From contig NZ_JSEP01000006.1 of the NCBI RefSeq assembly GCF_001624695.1, positions 62,001-126,000 on the forward strand: DNA of 64,000 nt, read 5' to 3'. The notes below the pieces were generated by a model. It was not told the origin of the DNA. It saw only the letters and a program-made list of their open reading frames with translations, and searched no databases. Position numbers and translations under genes: made by a program. This stretch comes from Labrenzia sp. OB1. Its GTDB lineage: Bacteria > Pseudomonadota > Alphaproteobacteria > Rhizobiales > Stappiaceae. How positions within the stretch are numbered: the stretch's first letter is position 1; each line of letters begins with the position of its first letter. This document shows, one piece after another, positions 18,155 through 26,074 of this stretch.

Positions 18155-19606
18155 ATGACCGCGCGCACTCAAATTTATATCGACGGCACCTGGACGGACG
18201 GCGCGTCAATCGTCGAGAACCGCAATCCGTCAGACACGTCTGATCTGATCGGGCTTTTCGCGCAGGCGGATGAATCCCACCTGGACGCAGCCCTTGCGGC
18301 GGCGCGGCGTGCGCAACCGATCTGGTGGGCCACCGGCATTCAAAAGCGCCACGATGTTCTGATGGCCGTCGGCACAGAATTAATGGCTCGCGCTGAAGAA
18401 ATTGGCCGTCTTTTGTCACGCGAAGAAGGCAAGCCGCTTGCCGAGGGCAAGGGCGAAGTTTACCGCGCAGGCCAGTTCTTTACGTATTTCGCGGCCGAGG
18501 TCCTGCGCCAGCACGGTGATCTGGCAGAAAGCGTGCGCCCGGGCATTGAGATCGACGTGCGCCGCGAACCTGTTGGCGTCGTCGCCATCATCAGCCCGTG
18601 GAACTTTCCCGTCGCGACCCCCGCCTGGAAAATCGCGCCCGCGCTGGCCTTTGGCAACTCGGTCGTTTGGAAGCCCGCGAATGTGACACCTGCCAGCGCC
18701 GTGGCGTTGACCGAGATCATCGCCCGTCAGGACATCCCAAAAGGCCTGTTCAATCTGGTGTCCGGTCCGGGCCGAAATGTGGGGCAACGCCTTGTTGAGA
18801 GCAGTCAGGTCGATGCGATCAGTTTCACAGGGTCTGTTCCTGTCGGGCGCGGCATCGCGGCTGCCGCAATCGCGAACATGACCAAAGTTCAAATGGAAAT
18901 GGGATCAAAAAACCCGCTGATCGTGATGGACGATGCGGATCTTGAACTGGCCGTTGTTCATGCCGCCGGGTCGGCTTTTGGCGGAACGGGCCAGAAGTGC
19001 ACCGCTGCCAGCCGCCTGATCGTGCATGCCTCTGTCCATGATGCGTTTGTGGAAAAGTTGGTTGCTGCGGCAAAGGCGCTGAAAGTTGGTCACGCGCTTG
19101 AGGATGGGACCCAGATCGGTCCTGTCGTCAGCGAAAGTCAGTTGACCCAGAATCTCGCGTATGTCGGAACGGGCAAATCCGAGGGCGCAGAGCTGCTCTG
19201 CGGCGGTGAGCGATTGGAACGGGCGACCGACGGCCACTACATGGCCCCCGCCGTTTTTGCGAACACCCGCAACGACATGCAGATCAACCGCGAGGAGATG
19301 TTTGCCCCCATTACCTGTGTGCAAAAAGCAGACAGCTACGCCGAGGCGCTGGCGATTGCCAATGACACGCAATTCGGCCTGACGGCAGGCATCATGACGC
19401 GGTCCCTTTCGCGGGCCATCCACTTTCGCGCGAACATGCGTGCCGGCTGCGTCATGGTGAATCTGCCGACGGCCGGTACGGATTACCATGTGCCTTTCGG
19501 CGGCCGAGGCGCCTCCAGCTACGGTCCCCGCGAACAGGGGTCCTATGCGGCTGAATTCTACACATCCGTCAAAACCGCTTATGTGTCCGCGGGAGAGCCC
19601 GAATGA
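18155..19606 (+). CDS. NAD(P)-dependent aldehyde dehydrogenase (2-ketoglutarate-semialdehyde dehydrogenase-like)
   Basis: This 483-residue protein is a full-length aldehyde dehydrogenase: SPWNFPVATPAWK (cofactor binding), FTGSVPVGRG, the catalytic glutamate in QMEMGSKNP, and the catalytic cysteine in GGTGQKCTAASR. The pattern resembles alpha-ketoglutarate-semialdehyde dehydrogenases, but this class is broad and the true substrate may differ. It is the first gene of a six-gene operon: AGGAGA precedes its ATG and its stop overlaps the next start. It would oxidise the aldehyde released during breakdown of the compound imported by the BCCT transporter. Confidence 0.88.
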   Translation: MTARTQIYIDGTWTDGASIVENRNPSDTSDLIGLFAQADESHLDAALAAARRAQPIWWATGIQKRHDVLMAVGTELMARAEEIGRLLSREEGKPLAEGKGEVYRAGQFFTYFAAEVLRQHGDLAESVRPGIEIDVRREPVGVVAIISPWNFPVATPAWKIAPALAFGNSVVWKPANVTPASAVALTEIIARQDIPKGLFNLVSGPGRNVGQRLVESSQVDAISFTGSVPVGRGIAAAAIANMTKVQMEMGSKNPLIVMDDADLELAVVHAAGSAFGGTGQKCTAASRLIVHASVHDAFVEKLVAAAKALKVGHALEDGTQIGPVVSESQLTQNLAYVGTGKSEGAELLCGGERLERATDGHYMAPAVFANTRNDMQINREEMFAPITCVQKADSYAEALAIANDTQFGLTAGIMTRSLSRAIHFRANMRAGCVMVNLPTAGTDYHVPFGGRGASSYGPREQGSYAAEFYTSVKTAYVSAGEPE

Positions 19607-20616
19607 GCTTTCTGATTGACGGCCTGCAATATGCCAACTGGTCGGAAAAGATCTTCCGCCAAATGCGCGAGGGCGGCGTGGACGCAGTTCACGTGACGAT
19701 CACCTATCATGAGACCTTTCGCGAAACGGTTCTGATCATCGAGCAATGGAACCGCTGGTTTGAAAAGCATCCGGACCTGATCTTTCAGGGCCGCACTGCT
19801 GCTGATGTTCAACTGGCCCGCGACACCGGCCGCACGGCAATTTTCTTCGGCTCGCAAAACCCGTCATGCATCGAGGATGACATCGGCCTGGTCGAGGTCA
19901 TGCACACACTGGGTCTGCGCTTTATGCAACTGACCTACAACAACCAGTCCTTGCTCGCGTCGGGTTGTTACGAGGATGAAGACACAGGCCTGACCCGCAT
20001 GGGCCGCGCTGTGGTCTCGGAGATGAATCGCGTCGGCATGGTGGTCGACATGAGCCATTCCGGAGAACGCTCCACGCTTCAGGCCATCGAACACTCGACA
20101 CGCCCCATTGCTGTCACCCACGCCAACCCGTCCAGCTGGCACATGGCCTTGCGCAACAAATCCGACGATCTGCTGCGAGCGCTCGGGGAATGCGGCGGGT
20201 TTCTGGGGCTATCGACCTATCCACATCACCTTGACGGCGGCAGCGCCTGCACGCTGCAATCCTGGTGCGACATGGCCGCCCTCGCGGTTGATCTGGTAGG
20301 CCCGACGGGCGTCGGGATCGGTACGGACCTTTGCCAGGATCAGCCCGACAGCATTGTTGAATGGATGCGTGTCGGGCGCTGGACCAAGGCAATTGACTAC
20401 GGCGAAGGCAGCGCGGCGAACGCAGGTTTTCCGGCAATGCCCGACTGGTTTCACGACAACCGCGATCTGGCTGGGCTCCGCACGGGTTTGCGCGCCGCCG
20501 GTCTGGACGAGACCACAATAGACGGCGTGATGGGCAACAACTGGCACGCTTTTTTCGAGAGCAGCTTCGGGGCGCAAACCGCACGCCCCGTCACACTAGA
20601 CCGCGCCGCCGAGTAA
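19603..20616 (+). CDS. Membrane-dipeptidase-like (peptidase M19 fold) protein with degenerate metal site
   Basis: This 337-residue protein belongs to the renal-dipeptidase TIM-barrel family and resembles the Pseudomonas protein next to dgcAB (PA5396) in dimethylglycine catabolism, as I recall it. The N-terminal HxD zinc motif of true M19 enzymes is absent: the segment reads IDGLQYANW where the classical form is DGHND. The bridging Glu is replaced in FFGSQNPS. The later histidines are kept (VDMSHSG, AVTHANPS), as are RNKSDD and IGTDL. It is therefore probably not a dipeptidase and may act on a small amine or amide with one metal. Its start overlaps the aldehyde dehydrogenase stop (ATGA). Confidence 0.82.
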   Translation: MSFLIDGLQYANWSEKIFRQMREGGVDAVHVTITYHETFRETVLIIEQWNRWFEKHPDLIFQGRTAADVQLARDTGRTAIFFGSQNPSCIEDDIGLVEVMHTLGLRFMQLTYNNQSLLASGCYEDEDTGLTRMGRAVVSEMNRVGMVVDMSHSGERSTLQAIEHSTRPIAVTHANPSSWHMALRNKSDDLLRALGECGGFLGLSTYPHHLDGGSACTLQSWCDMAALAVDLVGPTGVGIGTDLCQDQPDSIVEWMRVGRWTKAIDYGEGSAANAGFPAMPDWFHDNRDLAGLRTGLRAAGLDETTIDGVMGNNWHAFFESSFGAQTARPVTLDRAAE

Positions 20617-20650
20617 GGCGCGGGGCACATAAGTTCAGGGAGGAACGAAA

Positions 20651-22210
20651 GTGACCACGACGACCACACAAACCAAGCCGGGATCTGGCGCGATAGACAA
20701 AGCGCTTTTTGCAGTCACCGGGGGATTTATAGCGCTCTTCTGCGCCTATGCGCTGTTCGATATTGACGGGCTGTCCGCGCTTGTCGATGCCGGTTTTGGT
20801 TTTTCTGCCCGCTATTTCGGGCTGTATTGGCAGCTTCTTCTGCTCGCAACATTCCTGATCGGTCTGCTGCTATGCGTTCTTCCCGGCAGCAGAACCGTGA
20901 TGGGCGGGCTGGATGTGCCGGAATTCAAAATGTTCAGCTGGGGTTCCATGATCATGTGCACCCTGCTTGCCGGAGGGGGCGTGTTTTGGGCAGCAGGTGA
21001 GCCTATCGCGCATTTCCTGTCCACTCCGCCGGTCTTTGGCGATCTGTCGGATGATACGGCTGCGCGCGCGAATGCGGCCCTCGCGCAGAGTTTCCTGCAC
21101 TGGGGCTTTCTGGCCTGGGCAATCCTCGGATCCCTGACAACCGTGATGCTGATGCACTACCACTATGACAAAGGTCTGCCGCTGGCACCGCGCACCTTGC
21201 TGTATCCAGTGTTCGGGGAACGTGCGCTTCATGGTCCGATTGGTCTGATTGCAGATGCGTCCTGCGTGATCGCGGTGGTAGCGGGCACCGTGGGGCCGAT
21301 CGGCTTTCTGGGACTGCAGTTGTCGTACGGGCTGAATGCACTCACAGGCATTCCAGATAACTTTGCAACTCAGGCCGTCGCCATCATGGCGCTTGTCGCG
21401 GTCTATACAATCTCGGCAATCACGGGCTTGGCCAAGGGCATTCAGCTATTGTCACGGATCAACGTGATCCTTGCCATTGCATTGCTGGTGTTCATGCTTG
21501 TCGCAGGCCCCACCACAGAGATTTTCTCGGGTTTCCTTGGTGGTATGCAGATCTATCTGACGCATTTCTTTGATATGACGCTCTACCGCGGAAATGCAGG
21601 CGTGTTCGGCGATCCCGGCTGGTTGGGCTGGTGGACGGTGTTCTTCTGGGGATGGTTCATGGGCTACGGGCCGCTGATGGCGATCTTTATCGCGCGCATC
21701 AGCCGGGGGCGCTCGATCCGTCAGATCATCATCATGTTGTCTATCGCCGCACCGGTGATCACCAACTTCTGGTTCACGATCATCGGCGGCTCCGGCATTT
21801 TCTTCGAGATTGCACAGCCCGGTATCATCTCCGGACCGTTCGAGGGGTTCAACCTGCCCGCCGGCCTGCTGGCGATCACACAGGCGATGCCCATGGGTCT
21901 GATCCTGTCGGTCCTGTTTCTGGCACTGACCATGTGTTTCGTTGCCACCACCAGCGACTCGATGAGCTATGTCATCGCTTCGACAATGTCTGAAGGCGAA
22001 CCTTCGGCAAGCCTGCGCGCCTTCTGGGGTGTTGCAATGGGTGTCATGGCGCTGATCCTGATCTCGACAGGCGCAGGGGGCATAGGCAAATTGCAGAGCT
22101 TTATCGTTGTTACAGCGGTGCCGGTCTCGCTGATCCTGCTGCCTTCGCTTTGGGATGCGCTGCGCATCACTTTGATGCTCGGACGCGAGGCAAAGACAGC
22201 AACGGCCTGA
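20651..22210 (+). CDS. BCCT-family betaine/choline/carnitine-type transporter
   Basis: This 519-residue membrane protein has about 12 hydrophobic segments and BCCT landmarks: PEFKMFSWGSMIMCTLLAGG near TM3, GAGEP-like AAGEPIAHF, and the TM8 signature WWTVFFWGWFMGYGP followed by FIARISRGRS. In BetP-type carriers this signature reads WW..W.P; the changes to F and Y suggest an altered substrate pocket. BCCT carriers import quaternary ammonium or sulphonium compounds with Na+ or H+. The start is GTG, strongly supported by GGGAGG seven bases upstream. Its presence in the operon is the main argument that the substrate is betaine-like. Confidence 0.92.
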   Translation: MTTTTTQTKPGSGAIDKALFAVTGGFIALFCAYALFDIDGLSALVDAGFGFSARYFGLYWQLLLLATFLIGLLLCVLPGSRTVMGGLDVPEFKMFSWGSMIMCTLLAGGGVFWAAGEPIAHFLSTPPVFGDLSDDTAARANAALAQSFLHWGFLAWAILGSLTTVMLMHYHYDKGLPLAPRTLLYPVFGERALHGPIGLIADASCVIAVVAGTVGPIGFLGLQLSYGLNALTGIPDNFATQAVAIMALVAVYTISAITGLAKGIQLLSRINVILAIALLVFMLVAGPTTEIFSGFLGGMQIYLTHFFDMTLYRGNAGVFGDPGWLGWWTVFFWGWFMGYGPLMAIFIARISRGRSIRQIIIMLSIAAPVITNFWFTIIGGSGIFFEIAQPGIISGPFEGFNLPAGLLAITQAMPMGLILSVLFLALTMCFVATTSDSMSYVIASTMSEGEPSASLRAFWGVAMGVMALILISTGAGGIGKLQSFIVVTAVPVSLILLPSLWDALRITLMLGREAKTATA

Positions 22211-22216
22211 CGATAC

Positions 22217-22245
22217 GGCGTGGCGGGTCATCTGTCCGCCACGCC
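22217..22245 (+). terminator. Intra-operon stem-loop after the BCCT gene
   Basis: GGCGTGGCGG (22217-22226) and CCGCCACGCC (22236-22245) are exact complements around a 9-base loop, followed by only three T residues. It lies between the transporter stop and the next start 31 bp on. It may act as a partial terminator or protect the upstream mRNA 3' end, lowering expression of the three downstream genes. Confidence 0.65.
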
Positions 22246-22276
22246 TTTGCAACTTTGACCGACCGGAGTACCGCGG

Positions 22277-23953
22277 ATGTTCCAATCTGCTCATAACGCG
22301 ACCTCACCAACAGCGCCGTTCCGCCGCCCCGCGTCCCAGGTCATGCAGCTTGAACGGATGGGATGCAGTCACCCCACCCGCCTGTCTTTCCTGCGCACAA
22401 TGTTGCGCCGGTTGCATCGTGAAAACTGGACAGTGGACCGCCCCGTTTGGGACGTCGATGATACAGGCAGCGGCCATGCCGTTTACCGCACCCGATGCGG
22501 CGGCCGCACATACAGCCTCGTGGCTTTTGCTCATGACCTGCCCGACGACATGCGTTCTGACCGGGTGATTGCCACCGCCTGGGATGCGACCTTTACCCTG
22601 TTTGACGGTGAACCGACACTTGCCGATATCGCCCGCCTGCGCGACAACGTCCCAATTCAAGAAGCTGGCCGGATCAGCACGCGTGAACTGACGCTGGCAC
22701 GCGCCAACCGGTCCGTTCGCCTGTTTCACCATGTGGTTGACGCTCTGTCCCAAGGCCGTCAGCCTGACCCAGCCGAAATCGCGGACATCGGATATCTGAT
22801 GCGCACGACCGCCGTTTACGGTTCAGGGAAATTCGGGGCTGCGGACCGCTCTGACATTGCTGACCGCCCTGAATTGGCGGCCCCTTTTCAGGTCGAAATG
22901 CTGACTGTCTGGCTGATACGTGCCTTTACCGTCGATATTGCGGAACACATGGCGATGGTCAAAGGAGGCAATCGCGCCATTAGCCTTGATCGCAACCTGC
23001 GCCGCACCCTTGGTGTCGGCAATTCGACAGGCCTGGGAATGGCACCTTTTATTGTGCGCCATCCCGTTTTGCTGAACAATTGGATGATGGCCCGTGAGGA
23101 AGCTTTGGCACGCGTGCGTGCACAGGCAGGAGCGACACAATCAACCATCGCCGGACTGCGAGTGGCCCTTGATACCACCATCCAAAACGCCGCCTGCTGG
23201 ACATCCAGACATCCCGTGCAAGTGCCAAAACTCGCAGACCTGCGCACTGATGTGCGCCTGTTGTCCGATACGGTCAAGGCTTGGGATTTCGATCAACCGC
23301 ACCCATGGGATGCGCTCTGGCGCTGGGGGCAAGATGCCTTGTCATGCGAGGGACAGGAAGCGCTTCTGTCGGTGATGCTGGAACCCCACGGCGATCTGGT
23401 GGACGACCTCGCCGACTGCATGGGTGCGGATGAGGCACCATCTTTTTGCATCAATGGCGCGATGCGCGTGAGTGAGTTGCGCGCGATCCTGGAACAACAC
23501 TACGGGTGGGCGCTTTCGATCGACTTTACGACACCCGAAAATATTGCGCGCTTCTGGTACGTATCAGAAGAAAAGCTTGAGCCGCGGCTGGGCGAAAGAG
23601 CAACCGAAGACGGGGCGACACTGGAACAGCCATTGTGCATCGCCCGCCTCGCCGCCGAGTTGGACGACACCTTGCGGGACCGTGACGGCGACGAAGCTGT
23701 CGCCGCTATCCTGCTTGCTCACCCCGAACATCGCTATGTGATAAGGCGGGTTCAAATCGCGCAGAACCATCCCTATGCGGAAGTTCAGGACAACCTGATT
23801 GCCGCAGCGATGTTGCCCATCGATCTGCTGCGCTGCAAGTTGTCATTCTTCGGTGCGACACGGTTTGATCCGAGATCAGACCGCTGGGTCCGCATCAATT
23901 TGTTCCAAGGCACACCGTTCCCTGATGAAATCGGTCTGGAAGGTATGCAATGA
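22277..23953 (+). CDS. Protein of unknown function, 558 residues
   Basis: I do not recognise the family. The product is soluble (no signal peptide or membrane segment), acidic, and rich in Arg, Asp and Trp. It begins with a variable 30 residues, then HPTRLSFLRTMLRRLHRENW. Notable segments are FGAADRSD, VKGGNRAISLDRNLRRTLGVGNSTGLGM, where the Gly/Asn-rich part looks like a ligand or nucleotide loop, and a C-terminal IRRVQIAQNHPYAEVQDN. GGAG sits eight bases before the ATG. The stop overlaps the DUF3726-type gene by four bases, so the two are translationally coupled and probably act together. It is almost certainly a real gene, given its length, coding character and coupling. Confidence 0.8.
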   Translation: MFQSAHNATSPTAPFRRPASQVMQLERMGCSHPTRLSFLRTMLRRLHRENWTVDRPVWDVDDTGSGHAVYRTRCGGRTYSLVAFAHDLPDDMRSDRVIATAWDATFTLFDGEPTLADIARLRDNVPIQEAGRISTRELTLARANRSVRLFHHVVDALSQGRQPDPAEIADIGYLMRTTAVYGSGKFGAADRSDIADRPELAAPFQVEMLTVWLIRAFTVDIAEHMAMVKGGNRAISLDRNLRRTLGVGNSTGLGMAPFIVRHPVLLNNWMMAREEALARVRAQAGATQSTIAGLRVALDTTIQNAACWTSRHPVQVPKLADLRTDVRLLSDTVKAWDFDQPHPWDALWRWGQDALSCEGQEALLSVMLEPHGDLVDDLADCMGADEAPSFCINGAMRVSELRAILEQHYGWALSIDFTTPENIARFWYVSEEKLEPRLGERATEDGATLEQPLCIARLAAELDDTLRDRDGDEAVAAILLAHPEHRYVIRRVQIAQNHPYAEVQDNLIAAAMLPIDLLRCKLSFFGATRFDPRSDRWVRINLFQGTPFPDEIGLEGMQ

Positions 23954-24669
23954 CGATCGCACCACACGATCAAACGCGCGGGGATTCCGCGCAGTTCATT
24001 GAATTCGGTCAGTCGGCGTCCCTTTCGCGCAACGAAGTCGCATCCCTTTGCATGAAGGCCGCGCGCGGCGCCGGACTGAGTTGGGGACTGGCCGAAGAGG
24101 CTGGCTTCGCTGCGGAATGGCTGGTTCACCATGGCATCGACGGGCCCAGTCATCTCTATGCCCATCTCGACCAGGCGCAGGGCCGTGCATGGTGCGATCT
24201 GTGCCCGACGGTGACACCGGGAGAGTGGCGGGCACCGGCGGGCTACGCACTTTGTCCAATCGCTCTTGGGGCGACGCTTTGCGACTACGCAGGACTGCCC
24301 GAAGGGATCAAGGTCGGATCATCGCTGAAGATCGGCACGGTGGATCACCCCGTTCTCCTGATCCCGTTTCTCGCAGGAATTGCCGTATCAAACGATATCC
24401 TGTTTGACATCGAGTGGGCAGGTGGAACGGCAAGTCTTGAAGGTGGACACGAGGCACTCATGCAAGCCGTATCCGTGCTTGGCGGACAGCGGGTGCCCAT
24501 CAAGCTGACCGCACGGTTCGGCAAACCACAGGCCGCGAAAGGCGGCAAGGCTCTCAGCATCTCGGCGGAGACCATCGCAGCGCTCAATTCTCTGGCGATG
24601 CGCACAACAGTTCCCTCATCCGAAAGCTCCCGTGCGGGAGCTGGATCAACAACAACCGACAACGATTGA
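23950..24669 (+). CDS. DUF3726-type protein of unknown function
   Basis: The protein is 239 residues. The segment SLSRNEVASLCMKAARGAGLSWGLAEEAGFAAEWL matches the pattern I associate with DUF3726, though this is from memory. No signal peptide or membrane span is seen; the C-terminal 25 residues are Ser/Thr-rich and probably disordered. Motifs otherwise unknown to me include CDLCPT and GTASLEGGHEALMQ. It is coupled to the preceding 558-residue protein by ATGA, with GGAAGG just upstream. The WGLAEEAG segment suggests a conserved helical surface. Its role must lie in the breakdown of the compound handled by this operon. Confidence 0.72.
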   Translation: MTIAPHDQTRGDSAQFIEFGQSASLSRNEVASLCMKAARGAGLSWGLAEEAGFAAEWLVHHGIDGPSHLYAHLDQAQGRAWCDLCPTVTPGEWRAPAGYALCPIALGATLCDYAGLPEGIKVGSSLKIGTVDHPVLLIPFLAGIAVSNDILFDIEWAGGTASLEGGHEALMQAVSVLGGQRVPIKLTARFGKPQAAKGGKALSISAETIAALNSLAMRTTVPSSESSRAGAGSTTTDND

Positions 24670-24683
24670 AAAAGGACGCAATG

Positions 24684-25043
24684 ATGCCCTTGAAGCGCCT
24701 GAACCCCGGCCCCCGCATGAGCCAAGCTGTTTGCATTGGTGACATCGCTTTTCTTGCAGGACAGGTCCCTGATGATCTCGGAGCTGACATTACAGAGCAA
24801 ACCGAGCAGGTTCTGACCAAAATGGACGCTGTCATCAAAGAGTTGGGTGCCGACAAGGCTGACATTGCGTCTGTTCAAGTCTGGCTTGCCGACATGGCGG
24901 ACTTCCAGGGCATGAACGACGTCTGGGACAAGTGGGTCGACCGTCATGCCCCACCCGCCCGCGCAACCGGCGGCGTCGCCTTGGCCCGGCCGGGAATGCG
25001 GGTAGAAATGATTGCGGTCGTCGCGATGCCAAAATCCGTCTGA
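24684..25043 (+). CDS. RidA-family enamine/imine deaminase
   Basis: The protein is 119 residues from the second of two adjacent ATGs (24681, 24684), chosen because AAGGAC is better spaced to it. It has the RidA fold: NPGPRMSQAVCIGDIAFLAGQVPDD, a central VQVWLADMADFQGMNDVWDKWV, and the C-terminal ATGGVALARPGMRVEMIAVVAM. The conserved arginine of canonical RidA, which sits in a short C-terminal R(S/A)xxxVxxLP-like segment, is not clearly present, so this may be one of the Rid1-7 subfamilies. RidA proteins hydrolyse reactive enamines and imines, which supports an imine-forming amine catabolic step in this operon. Confidence 0.85.
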   Translation: MPLKRLNPGPRMSQAVCIGDIAFLAGQVPDDLGADITEQTEQVLTKMDAVIKELGADKADIASVQVWLADMADFQGMNDVWDKWVDRHAPPARATGGVALARPGMRVEMIAVVAMPKSV

Positions 25044-25307
25044 ACTTTTCAATGCGGAATGACAGTCTTGGAGCCTTGTGAACCAGCTCCTCCATCATGG
25101 GGCGACGGAGAAGAGCGGACGCTTGCGGATATCGTATGTTTCTGGTTCCAACACCAACGCGAATGCCTTGTTCCGGTTTTGGTGCGCCCAGCGTTTCGTA
25201 TTTCTCGCCAGGTTGCAGCACTTGGCGAGAGCGAAACGTTTACACACGGTCCTCCACCGCGTATCGGGAAAGTGCGCTGAAATCATGGCTGCGCAAGGGT
25301 ATCCGGG

Positions 25308-25769
25308 TCAGGCCTGCCGCGCGATCAGCAGGATTCCATGGGCCACAAGCGCCGGTTTCTCGCTGGCCTGAAGTTCGATGGTCGAGCGCAGTTCAATGCG
25401 GGCTCCGGTTCCTTTCTCGGTGGCGCCGATGACCTGCTGGCGCAAGCGAATGTTCGAGCCGACGGGCACCGGTGCGGTGAAACGGATGGTCTCGTAACCG
25501 TAGTTCAGGCCTGCGCCGCGCCTTTTGATGCGGAAAAGCTGGCGCTGCAGACGGGGGATCAATCCCAGCAGGAAGAGCCCGTGCGCGATCGTGCGGCCAT
25601 CCGGTTGCTCGCGCAGGGCGCGTGCCACGTCGACATGGATCCAGTGGTCGTCGCCGGTCAACTCGGCATAGCCATCGATCTGCTGCTGCGTGATCTCCAC
25701 CCAGTCCGTCACACCGAGGTCAGCCCCTGCGTGACGCGCGAAGTCCAATGGTTCGGACAGCTCCAGCAT
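25308..25769 (-). CDS. MaoC-like hydratase
   Basis: This 153-residue single hot-dog domain protein has the (R)-specific enoyl-CoA hydratase motif in YAELTGDDHWIHVD, where Asp and His five residues later form the catalytic pair, followed by the usual AHGLFLLGLIPRL. It would hydrate a 2-enoyl-CoA or related acyl thioester. GGGAG precedes the ATG. It is divergent from the fumarase-like genes, with two candidate operators of the island in the shared 305-bp promoter region, so it is probably the leftmost gene of the island regulon. Confidence 0.88.
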   Translation of the reverse strand: MLELSEPLDFARHAGADLGVTDWVEITQQQIDGYAELTGDDHWIHVDVARALREQPDGRTIAHGLFLLGLIPRLQRQLFRIKRRGAGLNYGYETIRFTAPVPVGSNIRLRQQVIGATEKGTGARIELRSTIELQASEKPALVAHGILLIARQA

Positions 25770-25816
25770 AGCGATCTACTCCCTTTGGCCCAAAGTGTGC
25801 ACGGCCATTAAAATCA

Positions 25817-25841
25817 TTGAATCATAATTATATTTTTTATG
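25817..25841 (-). promoter_or_regulatory. Island operator candidate B (MaoC side)
   Basis: On the minus strand this AT-rich site reads AAAATA-TAATTA-TGATTCA. It shares the 13-mer TATAATTATGATT with candidate D at 31 kb. It lies about 50 bp upstream of the MaoC start. It is a weaker dyad than sites A, D and E. Confidence 0.4.
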
Positions 25842-25941
25842 AGCCGCAGGCAATCGACCCGGCTTCGAAAGACAACACCTGCAACGAGACGGGTCGCGAT
25901 TTCCGCTTTGCCGACCAGCGACGCGCAAAAGTAAAATCAAT

Positions 25942-25966
25942 ATAAAGTCATATAATTGACTTTTAT
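25942..25966. promoter_or_regulatory. Island operator candidate A (best dyad)
   Basis: AAAGTCA (25944-25950) and TGACTTT (25957-25963) are exact complements around a 6-bp spacer TATAAT, and the symmetry extends with flanking A/T. It lies in the divergent MaoC/fumarase-like promoter region. It is the clearest copy of a site that recurs through 25.8-48.9 kb, and is a candidate target of the GntR-family regulator at 38.8-39.6 kb. Confidence 0.5.
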
Positions 25967-26074
25967 AATTCCGCCGCTTAGCCTTGGAACCGCCCTGGCG
26001 CCCGACCAGGCGCCACGCCGTTCACCGCCCGAACGCGCAATCGCCGCGTTTCCAGCCGAGGCCAGCCCGCCGCC

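Noticed and set aside
25044-25307. Short frames after ridA as remnants of a transposase
   Set aside because: I could not match any segment to a transposase motif or find terminal inverted repeats; only a gene-free gap can be claimed.
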